A stretch of 64,000 bases of DNA from Phymorhynchus buccinoides (taxonomy: Eukaryota > Mollusca > Gastropoda > Neogastropoda > Raphitomidae): positions 46,414,548-46,478,547 of the forward strand of contig CM065700.1 of NCBI GenBank assembly GCA_017654935.2, given 5' to 3'. The notes under the pieces were generated by a model. The model ran no database searches and was not told the DNA's origin. It was given only the letters and a program-made list of their open reading frames with translations. Position 1 is the stretch's first letter; every line of letters starts with the position of its first letter. Below, piece by piece: positions 32,008 through 44,084 of the stretch. The position numbers and the translations under genes are program-made.

Positions 32008-32490
32008 ATGAATTGTGACGAACTGTTGTTAAATGCGCAGGAAGCAGTAATTTCTGATGAAGTGTCGACAAGTGTTATGAATAAAAAGGAAAAGTTGTAT
32101 TCTCTGGCTGCGTGTGGAAAAACAAAACAATACTTAGGAACAGAATTTAGTATAGAACAGATTCAAGTAATGTCTTCTGCTGACATTGAAAAGTACTACA
32201 ACAGATACGAAGCACAATTAGGATCTAAAATGGTTAAAAGTTTAGGTCAAACAGTGTTAAGCTTGTACACTAAGTTAGTTAGTCAGTTTTTTTCCACTCG
32301 ATTCAAGCCAAGATTTAATGTACGATTTAAGTCAAGATCCTGTTTTAATTAAATCGTTAGTCTCTTAGTTGTGATCTTTTTTATAGGTTTGGCGGGCTTT
32401 TATCACCAGTTGTCATGGGGTTAATTACTTTTAATCATATAGATTTTATTGCTATTAAAAATGAACGTGACAGAGAATCAAACGAATGAG
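32008..32490 (+). pseudogene. Element gene b, frame-broken (copy 2)
   Basis: The first part is open to 32,352 with Gln instead of Leu in KSLGQTVLS. The C-terminal part has an additional 2-bp loss near 32,360 (AATCGTTAGTCTC), also seen in copy 3. Confidence 0.5.
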
Positions 32491-32787
32491 ACGGAGCAGC
32501 AAACAAGCCCCAGTCCGACAGTAACCAAGAGCCCAGGACGAGTTGAAGCAGGTAAAAGGTTGTCAGAGTGGAATCGACAACAAAGAATGAATAAACAAAC
32601 AAAACAAAAACTGTTGTCTCAGAATGAAGATGAATCAACCATAAGCGCAATACCAGTTAAAAAAGAAGAAGACAAACAAAACAGTACGAATTACGATGTT
32701 GTATTGCTTACTGTTGGTGTGGTTGCCGGTGTTGGTTATTTGTCTTATAAATTATATAAAACACACATGCAAAAAAAAACCGAGTAG
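32461..32787 (+). CDS. Element gene a, short form (copy 2)
   Basis: The membrane segment is present and the frame ends soon after (HMQKKTE). The Lys-rich tail lies downstream in another frame. Confidence 0.5.
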   Translation: MNVTENQTNETEQQTSPSPTVTKSPGRVEAGKRLSEWNRQQRMNKQTKQKLLSQNEDESTISAIPVKKEEDKQNSTNYDVVLLTVGVVAGVGYLSYKLYKTHMQKKTE

Positions 32788-32884
32788 AAGTACAAACAAA
32801 ACGATCAGAAAAAGCAGCAAACAAACAAGAAAGCCTAAAACCAAAAAGCTTAAAACCTGAGAGCGATCCATTTTTAATGCAATG

Positions 32885-33315
32885 AAAACTTAATATAATA
32901 AAAACTTAATAAGAACTTAATAAGTACTAAGTAAGTTTTTGTGTAAGAACTTAATAAATACTTGAGAATGACTTGAAGATGACTTAGCAAGAACTTTAAA
33001 AAATAAAATAGTAACTTCTTAAAAAATAACTTAAAAAGAACTTAACTTCTTAAAAAAGAACTTAAAAGTAACTTTTAAAAAAAGCCCAAAAGTTTGTTTT
33101 TTGCTTAAAATGTTTTTAAAAAGAAGTTTAACCAAGTGTTAAAAAAGGACCAAAAAAATAAGTTTTTTTTTAAAAAGTGACTAATGTTTAAAAAAAAGGG
33201 GTTTTTTTAAATAAAAAAAAGTTTAACCAAAAGTTTTAAAAAAGGACCAAAAAAAATAAAAATTAAGGTTTTAAAAAAGTGACTTAAAAAAAGTAAGTTT
33301 TATAAAAAAAATAGC
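32885..33315. repeat. AT-rich zone with 11-bp phased ACTT motifs (copy 2)
   Basis: Reverse-complement copy with the same spacing. Confidence 0.65.
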
Positions 33316-33452
33316 AAAACTGTGCTCATCTGACCTTGCTAACTCACCACCAGTTCTCTGAATCTCACTTGAGATCCCACGGGCCCTATAGGACCCCAAG
33401 CTAGATCCAAAGGACTAGCGATGAGTTAGCAAGGTCAGTTGTGTACAGTTTT
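33316..33452. repeat. 137-bp palindrome (copy 2)
   Basis: The 16-bp arms are at 33,331-33,346 and 33,422-33,437. The length equals that of the other copies. Confidence 0.85.
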
Positions 33453-33989
33453 AGGTGTTTGTTAACTACATTAACTCTATTTTCTTACTTTAGAACCCCC
33501 ATTTAAACAATCTTCCTACGTCTGTGCCAGTGACCCTTTTTACAGACGTACAAAACGAAATAGGCTAAAAGTGAGTAGAGATTGCGCTAAGAGTAAGATA
33601 AGGGAAGGAAACAAACACCTAATCATCTTTACTAAACACAGTATTATATAACTAACAAATCTTGCAAAATATCTATGATGGTTTACTTGTTATTTATTTG
33701 ATCAAAACAATAATAATTTAACTTATTTAGTTCTTTATTCTAAAAGTTTTAATCAAATACTGAAATAGTACAACTAAACAATAATGTCTTTATTCAGTTT
33801 CCACAATAGTTTATAAAACCCGCTTTTTAAATTTAAAAACATTAGGTCTGAGTTATATCCCCTGTTTAATTTGCCTAAAATAGATGGCTACTTAATCGGG
33901 AATTCCCTGTTCCGTCTTATGTTTAACAGTATGACTCAATCGGGATTTCCCCATTCTATGGTGACGTTCTTTTTTTATCTTTTTTTTTT

Positions 33990-34485
33990 TTTGCCCCCAA
34001 AAGTAGTGTTTCTTTCCTCCTAATTGACGGGATAAAGGAAAGTCTGATTTCTTGCTTTTTTGCCCCTTAAAGTAGTGTTTCTTTCCTCCTAATTGACGGG
34101 ATAAAGGAAAGTCTGATTTCTTGCTTTTTTGCCCCTTAAAGTAGTGTTTTTTTCCTCCTAATTGACGGGATAAAGGAAAGTCTGATTTCTTGCTTTTTTG
34201 CCCCTTAAAGTAGTGTTTCTTTCCTCCTAATTGACGGGATAAAGGAAAGTCTGATTTCTTGCTTTTTTGCCCCTTAAAGTAGTGTTTTTTTCCTCCTAAT
34301 TGACGGGATAAAGGAAAGTCTGATTTCTTGCTTTTTTGCCCCTTAAAGTAGTGTTTTTGTATCTAAAATGGGGTTTAAAAAGTCTGATTATTTGCTTTTT
34401 TTTCACCCTTAAAGTAGTGTTTTTGTATCTAAAATGGGGTAAAGGAGCGGATTTTTTTGCCCCTAAAAGTAGTGTTTTTGTTGTT
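33990..34485. repeat. 69-bp tandem array (copy 2)
   Basis: Five CCTCCTAATTGACGGG units then two or three CATTTTAGATAC-type units (as complement). C/T at one position alternates between units. Confidence 0.9.
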
Positions 34486-35678
34486 TTTAAATAAATAGAG
34501 GAGTGAAACCGATACTGTGCTGGATTTCTGGTTTCCTTATTCTCTATACCTATAATGATAAAAGTATGTTTCTGTTGTTATTTTATGTAAATTGCAATCA
34601 AGAGAAGTTTATAAACTGAACATTTGACATATATTTCACACCTTATGCTTGAAATATAGATGTTTATGTAATGACGAAAATGTGAAAAAAATGCAAATTT
34701 GAATATTTTTGTAAACAAAAGCATTACAATTTTAAATATGTTTGGTAAATTTAGCTCTTTTACTTGTTTTTAGAGTAGAGAACATTAAAAACTTGACAAT
34801 TTGGTATAAAGGGCAACTCAATAGCATTAAAAATGACAGTCATAGCAATTTGAAAAACCTTAAAAATTGATCGTTTTTGGCCAGGCGCTCAAATTCGATG
34901 ATGTACCATTTTCATTGGACCAGTATGATTTAACTATCACAGAGTTCTGAAAAAAATTGAGCATAATCTCTTTATCACTATAAAGTTGTAATCCAGATTT
35001 TGTAGTTATAGTACTGAAAACAACTGTGTACCAGACCTTTGAAATACCCCCATTGTGCGATTTTGTTCCAAGAATCTGTGGAAATAACGTAATTTTCGAC
35101 CGAGTTTGGAGATTTACAACTTTTTTTCGTAAAGCATTTCATGTCAACAAATTTTGTGTGTTTGATTACCAGTATATAAAGATTAAAAACCTGAACTTTG
35201 AGATCTCTGTGACTTTACGTTTTTTGCTGTGTGCGAGTGAAAATGGCAAAAACATTTTGCCCAAAAATTTTCTAAGTCCAAAAATCACAAAAAACTTCAT
35301 AACTTTTTTATTTTTTACCACACAGACTTGTTTTTGGTATCACATTAATCAGGATCAAAAGATCTATCAAACTGTAGCAACAGACAATGTGCAGCATGTA
35401 TTATCGAAAACCCCTTTGGAATACCTACATATACTGATATAGAGACCAAAGAATCATTTTCATTCTACAGAAAGTTTGGAAAATTAAAATAAGCAGCAAG
35501 GAAAAACGAACGTAAACCCTCTAAATGCAGAGTCGCCAATCAGTATTGCCGTAAACCATGGGAAATTCCCGTAAAAATTGTGACAGTTTAATGCCAAGTT
35601 CACATTACGGTAATGCTTCACCCAACTGTTGTACTTCAAAGTTCAAGGGGTAAGGGATAGGGTTAGAATTACTTTTGT

Positions 35679-36060
35679 GACCAGCCGCCGTGGTGTAGTG
35701 GTTAGCGTCGTGGACTACTGGCTGGGAGGTCGAAGGTTCGAATCCCATCAGAGGCGAGGGTTTTTTCGGGCCTGGACCGACTCCTACCCAGACTGAGAGT
35801 GAGTGGCTATGGGCTCAATGGGAAGACTGAAACCACACAGTCGAGTTTCATCCGCTTAACGGATGCAATTCTGAGAGTGTTGCTCTAATTGCAAGACCAA
35901 CACTGCAGGTGTCTGTAGTTCTCGGGCCTGGTTAACGCCGGGATATCATTATGAAAGGAAGCGTAGAATACAGCCCTGTCATGCAGTCTCAGACCGATAA
36001 GGAACTCCATAGCATCATCATCATCGGCCTCATTTTCCATCAATCATGAAGAAGAAAAAA
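35679..36060 (+). repeat. tRNA-derived SINE, full length (copy 2)
   Basis: A box TGGTGTAGTGGTTAGCGTC and B box GGTTCGAATCCC lie 40-50 bp apart in a tRNA-like head, followed by a ~280-bp body and a GAAGAAGAAAAAAATG tail. Copies at 42,490-42,867 and 61,453-61,835 agree closely. Pol III promoter boxes look intact. Confidence 0.85.
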
Positions 36061-36500
36061 ATGTCTCAAATTCTGTGGCTTTGCATGCCCTGCTCTCATG
36101 GTGACCTCAGTTTCGGTTTCCAATCCAGTCTATGCCTTGGTGCATTCGGGTCAAAGTCATGGGGATCAGTGTGTTCTGGGGAGCTGTCGGTGGACGGTCG
36201 TGGTGGCGCCCTCGGAGGAGGACCTCACTCACGCTGGCTCCGCGACTAAGAGAATAGTGTCGTCAGTAGGGGGCTTAGTAGGTGGTGTCCTGAACAGGCT
36301 CCACTGAACTCCACCGAACTGACTCAGCAGAAGTGCAGTGTCTCCTCGGTTGGTTGCCTCCTGACGGCCTAACATAGATTTGCTCCCCTTGGACTGCTGG
36401 TCTCGGATTCTGCGACTTGCACAAACCGGGGTGTAGCTGTGAATTGGGATTCGGAACGAGCGGCGTGGGAGCAACGCCACTGTACGGCCCAGAAGATGGG

Positions 36501-36505
<5 letters not shown>

Positions 36506-36539
<34 letters not shown>
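36506..36539. repeat. Poly-A run (copy 2)
   Basis: About 34 A. Length differs from the equivalent T run at 42,010-42,038 and A run at 62,280-62,310. Confidence 0.9.
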
Positions 36540-36540
<1 letters not shown>

Positions 36541-36599
36541 ACTTTTGTCCAAATGAAAGTTATAAAAGCCAAGTGTCCGTGTGTGTGTGTGTGTCTGAA

Positions 36600-37030
36600 A
36601 CACAAAACGGGCCTTATAACTCCGCCGCTTTTCGACCGAATCGCTTCAAATTTGCTGTGAGCCCTAACGGGGCGATGGCAACGGCAACCGAGGCGGCCGT
36701 GTCATTTGCGCGGTTTGGCAAATGCGCGAAACGCGTATCCGCCGGCCTCTCGGCGCCCGTATCTCCGGTATTTCTGGACCGATTGCCTTCAAATTTGGCA
36801 GGTACATGACCGGGGACAGTGACTATCGATGTGCCAAACCGGAAGCGAATCGATTCAGAAATGCGCGCGATATACGCCGCTTAACCTTTTCACAAACCGC
36901 GGCGTAACCAGACCCGACATTGATTCGAAATTTGGAATGTGCATGACCAGAGATAGTGACTATCTTGGTGCAAAATTTCAACAGCATCCGTTCATAACCG
37001 CGCGCTATAACCCGATTTACATTTTGCAGG
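36600..37030. repeat. GC-rich island of degenerate ~130-bp repeats (copy 2)
   Basis: Three related blocks each have a GACCGATTGCCTTCAAATTT-like core, then a GACAGTGACTATC-like core (the clearest are at about 36,777-36,830 and 36,907-36,965). Composition differs sharply from the AT-rich flanks. Open frames on both strands are not conserved between copies, so it is not read as coding. Confidence 0.5.
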
Positions 37031-37127
37031 ACGCTAATTTCAACCAACACATGACACCTGCTGCCAGCGAAGCGTCAACAACTAGTCAGAGTGTGCTGCG
37101 AGCTGCACCTATTTTTACACAGTGTAA

Positions 37128-37133
<6 letters not shown>

Positions 37134-37220
<87 letters not shown>

Positions 37221-37245
37221 TGACTGGGGGGGGGGGGGGGGGGGG
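37134..37245. repeat. (GA)n microsatellite and G20 run (copy 2)
   Basis: About 42 GA dinucleotides to 37,217, then TGACTG and 20 G (37,226-37,245). Lengths are unreliable in assembly. Confidence 0.95.
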
Positions 37246-37486
37246 AGTAGAACGCAGCAAACCGTGTGTACCTACGTTCGAGAAAATGTCTCCGGCCCAT
37301 ACTAATAAACACAGAGAGAGAGCCAGAGAGAGAGAGAGAGCTCATTGACGTTCGTGTGCCTGTGTGTATGGGGTGGGGGTGAGAAGTAGGAGGTTGGGGT
37401 TTAAGAGTACCTATACGTGTGGTAGTACCATAGCCAATGAGGTTTCTCCGAGGCGTGGTTACTACTACATATATCTGTATTATTAA

Positions 37487-37535
37487 AAAATCGGGACTTT
37501 ACTGGTCTAGCACTGCCTCCGGTATTGTTCCCTGG
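37487..37535 (-). repeat. Diverged edge motif, distal copy (copy 2)
   Basis: AAATCGGGACTTTACTGG...GCACTGCCTCCGG...CCCTGG matches 29,531-29,582 in the same orientation. Confidence 0.45.
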
Positions 37536-37768
37536 CCCACCATCTTTGTATTTACAAAATCAAATGCCCCACATGGCCGAAAGACCCTATATTTTCTTCT
37601 TCTTCATGAATAGGGTGGGGATGGGTGGGATGGGTGGGATGGTTGATGGGGGGTGCGGTGGGGAGTAGAACGCAATGAGAGAAGAAGATCCAAGGAAGGA
37701 GACACAAAAGTAACAACGGATGGGTGGGGGGTGGGATGGGAGGGCGGGTGAGGGGGTGCGGTGAGGGG

Positions 37769-38034
37769 TGTCATATGCAACCAAAAAAAAATAGCATTGT
37801 GTAAATACTTCGCTCGCTACTATGAGACTTAGCATTTGCGACATTGAACGATTTTTTTAAAATTTAACTTTTTTCCATAATCATGATAATGTCATGAAAT
37901 ATGAACGATTTGAGTACGGAAAAGTGTTTCAAATACGGAAAAAGTGAAAATTGTCGTTCATCCTTAATGTCGCAAATGCTAACTCATAGTAGCGAGCGAA
38001 GAATTTACACGATGCTACTTTTTTGCATACGACA
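37769..38034. mobile_element. 266-bp MITE with ~60-bp TIRs (copy 2)
   Basis: Ends TGTCATATGCAA and (inverted) TGTCGTATGCAA. The arms continue through TAGCAT-GTGTAAAT-CTTCGCTCGCTACTATGAG...TTAGCATTTGCGACATT with few mismatches. No coding capacity. The class is undetermined. Confidence 0.75.
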
Positions 38035-38039
38035 GGGGG

Positions 38040-38210
38040 TACAGCAGGATGAGAGAAAAAGATGGAAAGAAGGAGAGAAGGAAAGAAGGAGAGAAGGAAA
38101 GAAGGAGAGACACAAAAGTAATATATATTTCGTGGACCCAAAAAAACTGCTGCTCAGCATTACCGGTACTAGGCATTACCGGTACTCAGTATTTCTGGTA
38201 CTAGGCGTTG
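38040..38210. repeat. GGAGAGAAGGAAAGAA purine repeat and ~16-bp ATTACCGGTACT repeats (copy 2)
   Basis: Purine-only short tandem units at about 38,060-38,110, then three ATTACCGGTACT-like units at 38,158-38,208. Confidence 0.7.
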
Positions 38211-38500
38211 CGCTAGTAATCATAATTTAAGAAACTAAACTGCTCGACGAAGCATTACCGTAATGTAGGATGGTCATAAAATTTTAAAAAATATTTACTT
38301 TTTGTGAAATCCTAATGAAATTTGTCATTGGAAAGAGCCCGACAAGACCTTTAAAATGATACCCAAATTATCAAAATCGGTCGAAAATTGAGAAAGTTAC
38401 GACGTTTTAAAATGTTACTGTATCATGGTTTGGATGAATCAAACAGCCATAACTTATTTATTTTTTTACCAATAAACAAAACATTGGTACCAAAATAAAG

Positions 38501-39000
38501 NNNNNNNNNNNNNNNNNNNNNNNNNNNNNNNNNNNNNNNNNNNNNNNNNNNNNNNNNNNNNNNNNNNNNNNNNNNNNNNNNNNNNNNNNNNNNNNNNNNN
38601 NNNNNNNNNNNNNNNNNNNNNNNNNNNNNNNNNNNNNNNNNNNNNNNNNNNNNNNNNNNNNNNNNNNNNNNNNNNNNNNNNNNNNNNNNNNNNNNNNNNN
38701 NNNNNNNNNNNNNNNNNNNNNNNNNNNNNNNNNNNNNNNNNNNNNNNNNNNNNNNNNNNNNNNNNNNNNNNNNNNNNNNNNNNNNNNNNNNNNNNNNNNN
38801 NNNNNNNNNNNNNNNNNNNNNNNNNNNNNNNNNNNNNNNNNNNNNNNNNNNNNNNNNNNNNNNNNNNNNNNNNNNNNNNNNNNNNNNNNNNNNNNNNNNN
38901 NNNNNNNNNNNNNNNNNNNNNNNNNNNNNNNNNNNNNNNNNNNNNNNNNNNNNNNNNNNNNNNNNNNNNNNNNNNNNNNNNNNNNNNNNNNNNNNNNNNN
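38501..39000. other. Assembly gap (500 N) at the centre of palindrome 2/3
   Basis: The left contig ends in ACCAAAATAAAG, whose complement lies at about 40,010-40,021. So at least ~1 kb present on the right (39,001-40,010) has no visible mirror on the left. Confidence 1.
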
Positions 39001-39530
39001 TTTTTTTAATGGGCGAAGAATTTTCATGATCGGCATTTAAATTCTTCGCTCATGAAAAAAAAGTAGCAGTGCGAACTGATACTTTTTTGCATGCAGTACA
39101 CGTTGTGACAATTAATTGTAGTAGTTGTATAGTAGTAGCAGTAGTAGTGGTAGTGGTAGTAGTAGTAATGGTGGTGGTATAGTGCTAGTAATAAAGACTG
39201 CTACTTTTTTTTATGGGCGAAGAATTTTTATGGGCGAAGAATTTTCATGATCGGCATTTAAATTCTTCGCTCATGAAAAAAAGTAGCAGTGCGAACTGCT
39301 ACTTTTTTACATGCAGTACACGATGTGAAAAGTAATTGTAGTAGTGGTAGTGGTAGTAGTAGTAGTAGTGGTAGGGTTAGTATGGTAGTAATGGTGGTGG
39401 TCTCGTGCTAGTAATAAAGACTGCTACATTTTTTTTATGGGCGAAGAATTTTCATGATCGGAATTAAAATTCTTCGCTCATGAAAAAAAGTAGCAGTGAG
39501 AACTGCTACTTTTTTTTACATGCAGTCCGT
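39001..39530. repeat. Tandem array of ~210-bp hairpin-bearing units with GTAGTG triplet repeats
   Basis: GCGAAGAATT...AATTCTTCGC and AAAAGTAGCAGT...ACTGCTACTTTT inverted pairs recur around 39,028, 39,249 and 39,456. They are separated by TAG/GTG triplet runs. The motifs resemble the ends of the 266-bp MITE, so the array may be a tandemly amplified relative. Bases 39,531-40,010 hold only another short remnant of this motif (39,836-39,885). Confidence 0.6.
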
Positions 39531-40498
39531 CTCAACCTTGGTACAGGAAGGGTCAACTTTTTTATTTTTTAAGAAGAACACTAGTTTTGCGTATTCCGCC
39601 ATCTTGAAACTGAGTGAAAGGTAGAACCCCACTTCGCTAAGGCCATAGTTACGACTAAGGCTCCTTTTTTAAAGCATCGTTCAAGTAAGAAACTTTTCTT
39701 GACAATTCTTCAAAAATACTAGAGTAAAACAATACAAAATAGATAAAACAAATATTTATTTTTCCTAGCAACGACATTGCATGACAGCGCATGCGCAAAT
39801 ATCCGAAGTATGAGAAGAATTCAAAAGATTACTTCCGGCGAATTCTTTACACGAGCGACCTATTTTCATACGACAGGTGTTACATCGAAGCCTGTCCGAC
39901 ATGTTGTTTTCTGTCATGCTCACGTTGTTGTTGCGATCTTGTGAGTCGCACAAAAAGCTTAGGCCTAATCTGTCTAATGTTTTGGGTTGATGTTGCCCCT
40001 TTGAATAAGCTTTATTTTGGTACTAATGTTTTGTTTATTGGTAAAAAAAATAAATAAAGTTATGGCTGTTTTATTCATCCAAACCATGATACAGTAACAT
40101 TTTAAAAACGTCGTAACTTTCTCATTTTCGAGCCGATTTTGATAATTTGGGTATCATTTTGATTTTAAAGGTCTTGTCGGGCTCTTTCCAATGACAAATT
40201 TCATTAGGATTTCACAAAAAGTAAATATTTTTTAAAATTTTATGACCATCCTACATTACGGTAATGCCTCGTCGAGCAGCTTTAGTTTCTTAAAATAGAT
40301 TTACTAGCGCAACGCCTAGTACCGGAAATACTGAGTACCGGTAATACCTAGTACCGGTAATGCTGAGCAGCAGTTTTTTTGGGTCCACGAAATATAACTT
40401 TTGTGTCTCTCCTTCTTTCCATCTCTCCTTCTTTCCTTCTCTCCTTCTTTCCTTCTCTCCTTCTTTCCATCTTTTTCTCTCATCCTGCTGTACCCCCT

Positions 40499-40764
40499 GT
40501 CGTATGCAAAAAAAGTAGCATCATCGTGTAAATTCTTCGCTCGCTACTATGAGTTAGCATTTGCGACATTAAGTATGAACATAATTTCACTTTTTCCGTA
40601 TTTGAAACACTTTTCCGTACTCAAATCGTTCATATTTCATGACATTATCATGATTATGGAAAAAAGTTAAATTTTAAAAAAATCGTTCAATGTCGCAAAT
40701 GCTAAGTCTCATAGTAGCGAGCGAAGTATTTACACAATGCTATTTTTTTTGGTTGCATATGACA
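40499..40764. mobile_element. 266-bp MITE (copy 3)
   Basis: Same termini as copy 2, inverted. Confidence 0.75.
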
Positions 40765-40998
40765 CCCCTCACCGCACCCCCTCACCCGCCCTCCCATCCC
40801 ACCCCCACCCATCCGTTGTTACTTTTGTGTCTCCTTCCTTGGATCTTCTTCTCTCATTGCGTTCTACTCCCCACCGCACACCCCCATCAACCATCCCACC
40901 CATCCCCACCCATCCCCACCCTATTCATGAAGAAGAAGAAAATATAGGGTCTTTCGGCCATGTGGGGCATTTGATTTTGTAAATACAAAGATGGTGGG

Positions 40999-41050
40999 CC
41001 AGGGAACAATACCGGAGGCAGTGCTAAACCAGTAAAGTCCCGATTTTTTA
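40999..41050 (+). repeat. Diverged edge motif, distal copy (copy 3)
   Basis: CCAGGGAACAATACCGGAGG...GTAAAGTCCCGATTTTTTAA. Confidence 0.45.
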
Positions 41051-41287
41051 ATAATACAGATATATGTAGTAGTAACCACGCCTCGGAGAAACCTCATTGG
41101 CTATGGTACTACCACACGTATAGGTACTCTTAAACCCCAACCTCCTACTTCTCACCCCCACCCCATACACACAGGCACACGAACGTCAATGAGCTCTCTC
41201 TCTCTCTCTGGCTCTCTCTCTGTGTTTATTAGTATGGGCCGGAGACATTTTCTCGAACGTAGGTACACACGGTTTGCTGCGTTCTAC

Positions 41288-41311
41288 TCCCCCCCCCCCC
41301 CCCCCCAGTCA

Positions 41312-41402
<91 letters not shown>
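41288..41402. repeat. C run and (CT)n microsatellite (copy 3)
   Basis: The CT run is interrupted once (CCTAT, about 41,368) unlike the other copies. Confidence 0.95.
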
Positions 41403-41405
<3 letters not shown>

Positions 41406-41499
41406 TTACACTGTGTTAAAAATAGGTGCAGCTCGCAGCACACTCTGACTAGTTGTTGACGCTTCGCTGGCAGCAGGTGTCATGTGTTGGTTGAAATTA

Positions 41500-41935
41500 G
41501 GATCCTGCGCAAATGTAAATCGGGTTATAGCGTGCGGTTATGAACGGATGCTGTTGAAAGTTTGCACCAAGATAGTCACTATCTCTGGTCATTGCACATT
41601 CCAAATTTCGAATCAATGTCGGGTCTGGTTACGCCGCGGTTTGTGAAAAGGTTAAGCGGCGTAAGTTATATCGCTCGTGTTTCTGAATCGATTCGCTTCC
41701 GGTTTGGCACATCGATAGTCACCGTCCCCGGTCATGTACCTGCCAAATTTGAAGGCAATCGGTCCATAAATACCAGAGATACGGGCGCCGAGAGGCCGGC
41801 GGATACGCGTTTCGCGCATTTGCCAAAAAACCGCGCATATGAGACGGCCGCCTCGGTAGCCGTTGCCATCGCCCCATTAGGGCTCACAGCAAATTTGAAG
41901 CGATTCGGTCGAAAAACGGCGGAGTTATAAGGCCT
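41500..41935. repeat. GC-rich degenerate repeats (copy 3)
   Basis: Inverted relative to copy 2, with small indels. Confidence 0.5.
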
Positions 41936-42010
41936 GTTTTGTGTTTCAGACACACACACACACACGGACACTTGGCTTTTATAACTTCATTTGGACAAAA
42001 GTAATCTTTC

Positions 42011-42043
<33 letters not shown>

Positions 42044-42489
42044 CCCATCTTCTGGGCTGTACAGTGGCGTTGCTCCCACGCCGCTCGTTCCGAATCCCAA
42101 TTCGCAGCTACACCCGGGTTTGTTCAAGTCGCAGAAACCGAGACCAGCAGTCCAAGGGGAGATAATCTATGTTAGGCCGTCAGGAGGCAACCAACCGAGG
42201 AGACACTGCACTTCTGCTGAGTCACTTCGGTGGAGTTCAGTGGAGCCTGTTCAGGACACCACCTACTAAGCCCCCTACTGACGACACTATTCTCTTAGTC
42301 GCGGAGCCAGCGTGAGTGAGGTCCTCCTCCGAGGGCGCCACCACGACCGTCCACCGACAGCTCCCCAGAACACACTGATCCCCATGACTTTGACCCGAAC
42401 GCACCAAGGCATAGACTGGATTGGAAACCGAAACTGAGGTCACCATGAGAGCAGGGCATGCAAAGCCACAGAATTTGAGACATTTTTTT

Positions 42490-42867
42490 TCTTTTTCATG
42501 ATTGATGGAAAATGAGGCGGATGATGATGATGATGCTATGGAGTTCCTTATCGGTCTGAGACTGCATGACAGGGCTGTATTCTACGCTTCCTTTCATAAT
42601 GATATCCCGGCGTTAACCAGACCCGAGAACTACAGACACCTGCAGTGTTGGTCTTGCAATTAGAGCAACACTCTCAGAATTGCATCCGTTAAGCGGATGA
42701 AACTCGACTGTGTGGTTTCAGTCTTCCCATTGAGCCCATAGCCACTCACTAGCTCTGGGTAGGAGTCGGTCCAGGACCGAAAAAACCCTCGCCTCTGATG
42801 GGATTCGAACCCAAGACCTCCCAGCCAGTAGTCCCCGACGCTAACCACTACACCACGGCGGCTGGTC
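42490..42867 (-). repeat. tRNA-derived SINE (copy 3)
   Basis: Full length, with both pol III boxes present. Confidence 0.85.
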
Positions 42868-44084
42868 ACAAAAAGTAATTCTAACCCTATCCCTTACCCC
42901 TTGAACTTTGAAGTACAACAGTTGGGTGAAGCATTACCGTAATGTGAACTTGGCATTAAACTGTCACAATTTTTACGGGAATTTCCCATGGTTTACGGCA
43001 ATACTGATTGGCGACTCTGCATTTAGAGGGTTTACGTTCGTTTTTCCTTGCTGATTATTTTAATTTTCCAAACTTTCTGTAGAATGAAAATGATTCTTTG
43101 GTCTCTATATCAGTATATGTAGGTATTCCAAAGGGGTTTTCGATAATACATGCTGCACATTGTCTGTTGCTACAGTTTGATAGATCTTTTGATCCTGATT
43201 AATGTGATACCAAAAACAAGTCTGTGTGGTAAAAAATAAAAAAGTTATGAAGTTTTTTGTGATTTTTGGACTTAGAAAATTTTTGGGCAACATTTTTTTG
43301 CCATTTTCACTCGCACACAGCAAAAACACGTAAAGTCACAGAGATCTCAAAGTTCAGGTTTTTAATCTTTATATACTGGTAATCAAACACACAAAATTTG
43401 TTGACATGAAATGCTTTACGAAAAAAAGTTGTAAATCTCCAAACTCGGTCAAAAATTACGTTATTTCCACAGATTCTTGGAACAAAATCGCACAATGGGG
43501 GTATTTCAAAGGTCTGGTACACAGTTGTTTTCAGTACTATAACTACAAAATCTGGATTACAACTTTATAGTGATAAAGAGATTATGCTCAATTTTTTTCA
43601 GAACTCTGTTTGTGATAGTTACATCATACTGGTCCAATGAAAATGGTACATCATCGAATTTGAGCGCCTGGCCAAAAAGGATCAATTTTGAAGGTTTTTC
43701 AAATTGCTATAACTTTGTCATTTTTAATGCTATTGAGTTGCCCTTTATACCAAATTGTCAAGTTTTTAATGTTCTCTACTCTGAAAACAAGTAAAAGAGC
43801 TAAATTTACCAAACATATTTAAAATTTTAATGCTTTTTTTTACAAAAATATTCAAATTTGTATTTTTTTTCACATTTTCGTCATTACATAAACATCTATA
43901 TTTCAAGCATAAGGTGTGAAATATATGTCAAATGTTCAGTTTATAAACTTCTCTTGATTGCAATTTACATAAAATAACAACAGAAACATACTTTTATCAT
44001 TATAGGTATAGAGAATAAGGAAACCAGAAATCCAGCACAGTATCGGTTTCACTCCTCTATTTATTTAAAAACAACAAAAACACT

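Larger units (their letters stand above)
35602..38266. repeat. Segment bounded by 18-bp perfect inverted repeats
   Basis: ACATTACGGTAATGCTTC at 35,602-35,619 and its exact complement at 38,249-38,266. The motif is itself nearly palindromic. SINE, microsatellite and MITE lie within. It may be a composite element or two separate insertions of the same repeat end. Confidence 0.35.

Noticed and set aside
35026..35442. 138-codon frame in AT-rich unit DNA
   Set aside because: Length is not kept in copies 1, 3 and 4, no motifs are present, and composition is that of random AT-rich sequence.
35679..35755. Possible functional tRNA gene
   Set aside because: A and B boxes are present, but the ~380-bp conserved body, the tail and repeated copies show that it is a SINE head.
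37115..37345. Ser-Leu or Arg-Glu repeat proteins
   Set aside because: Products of the (GA)n microsatellite read in either strand.
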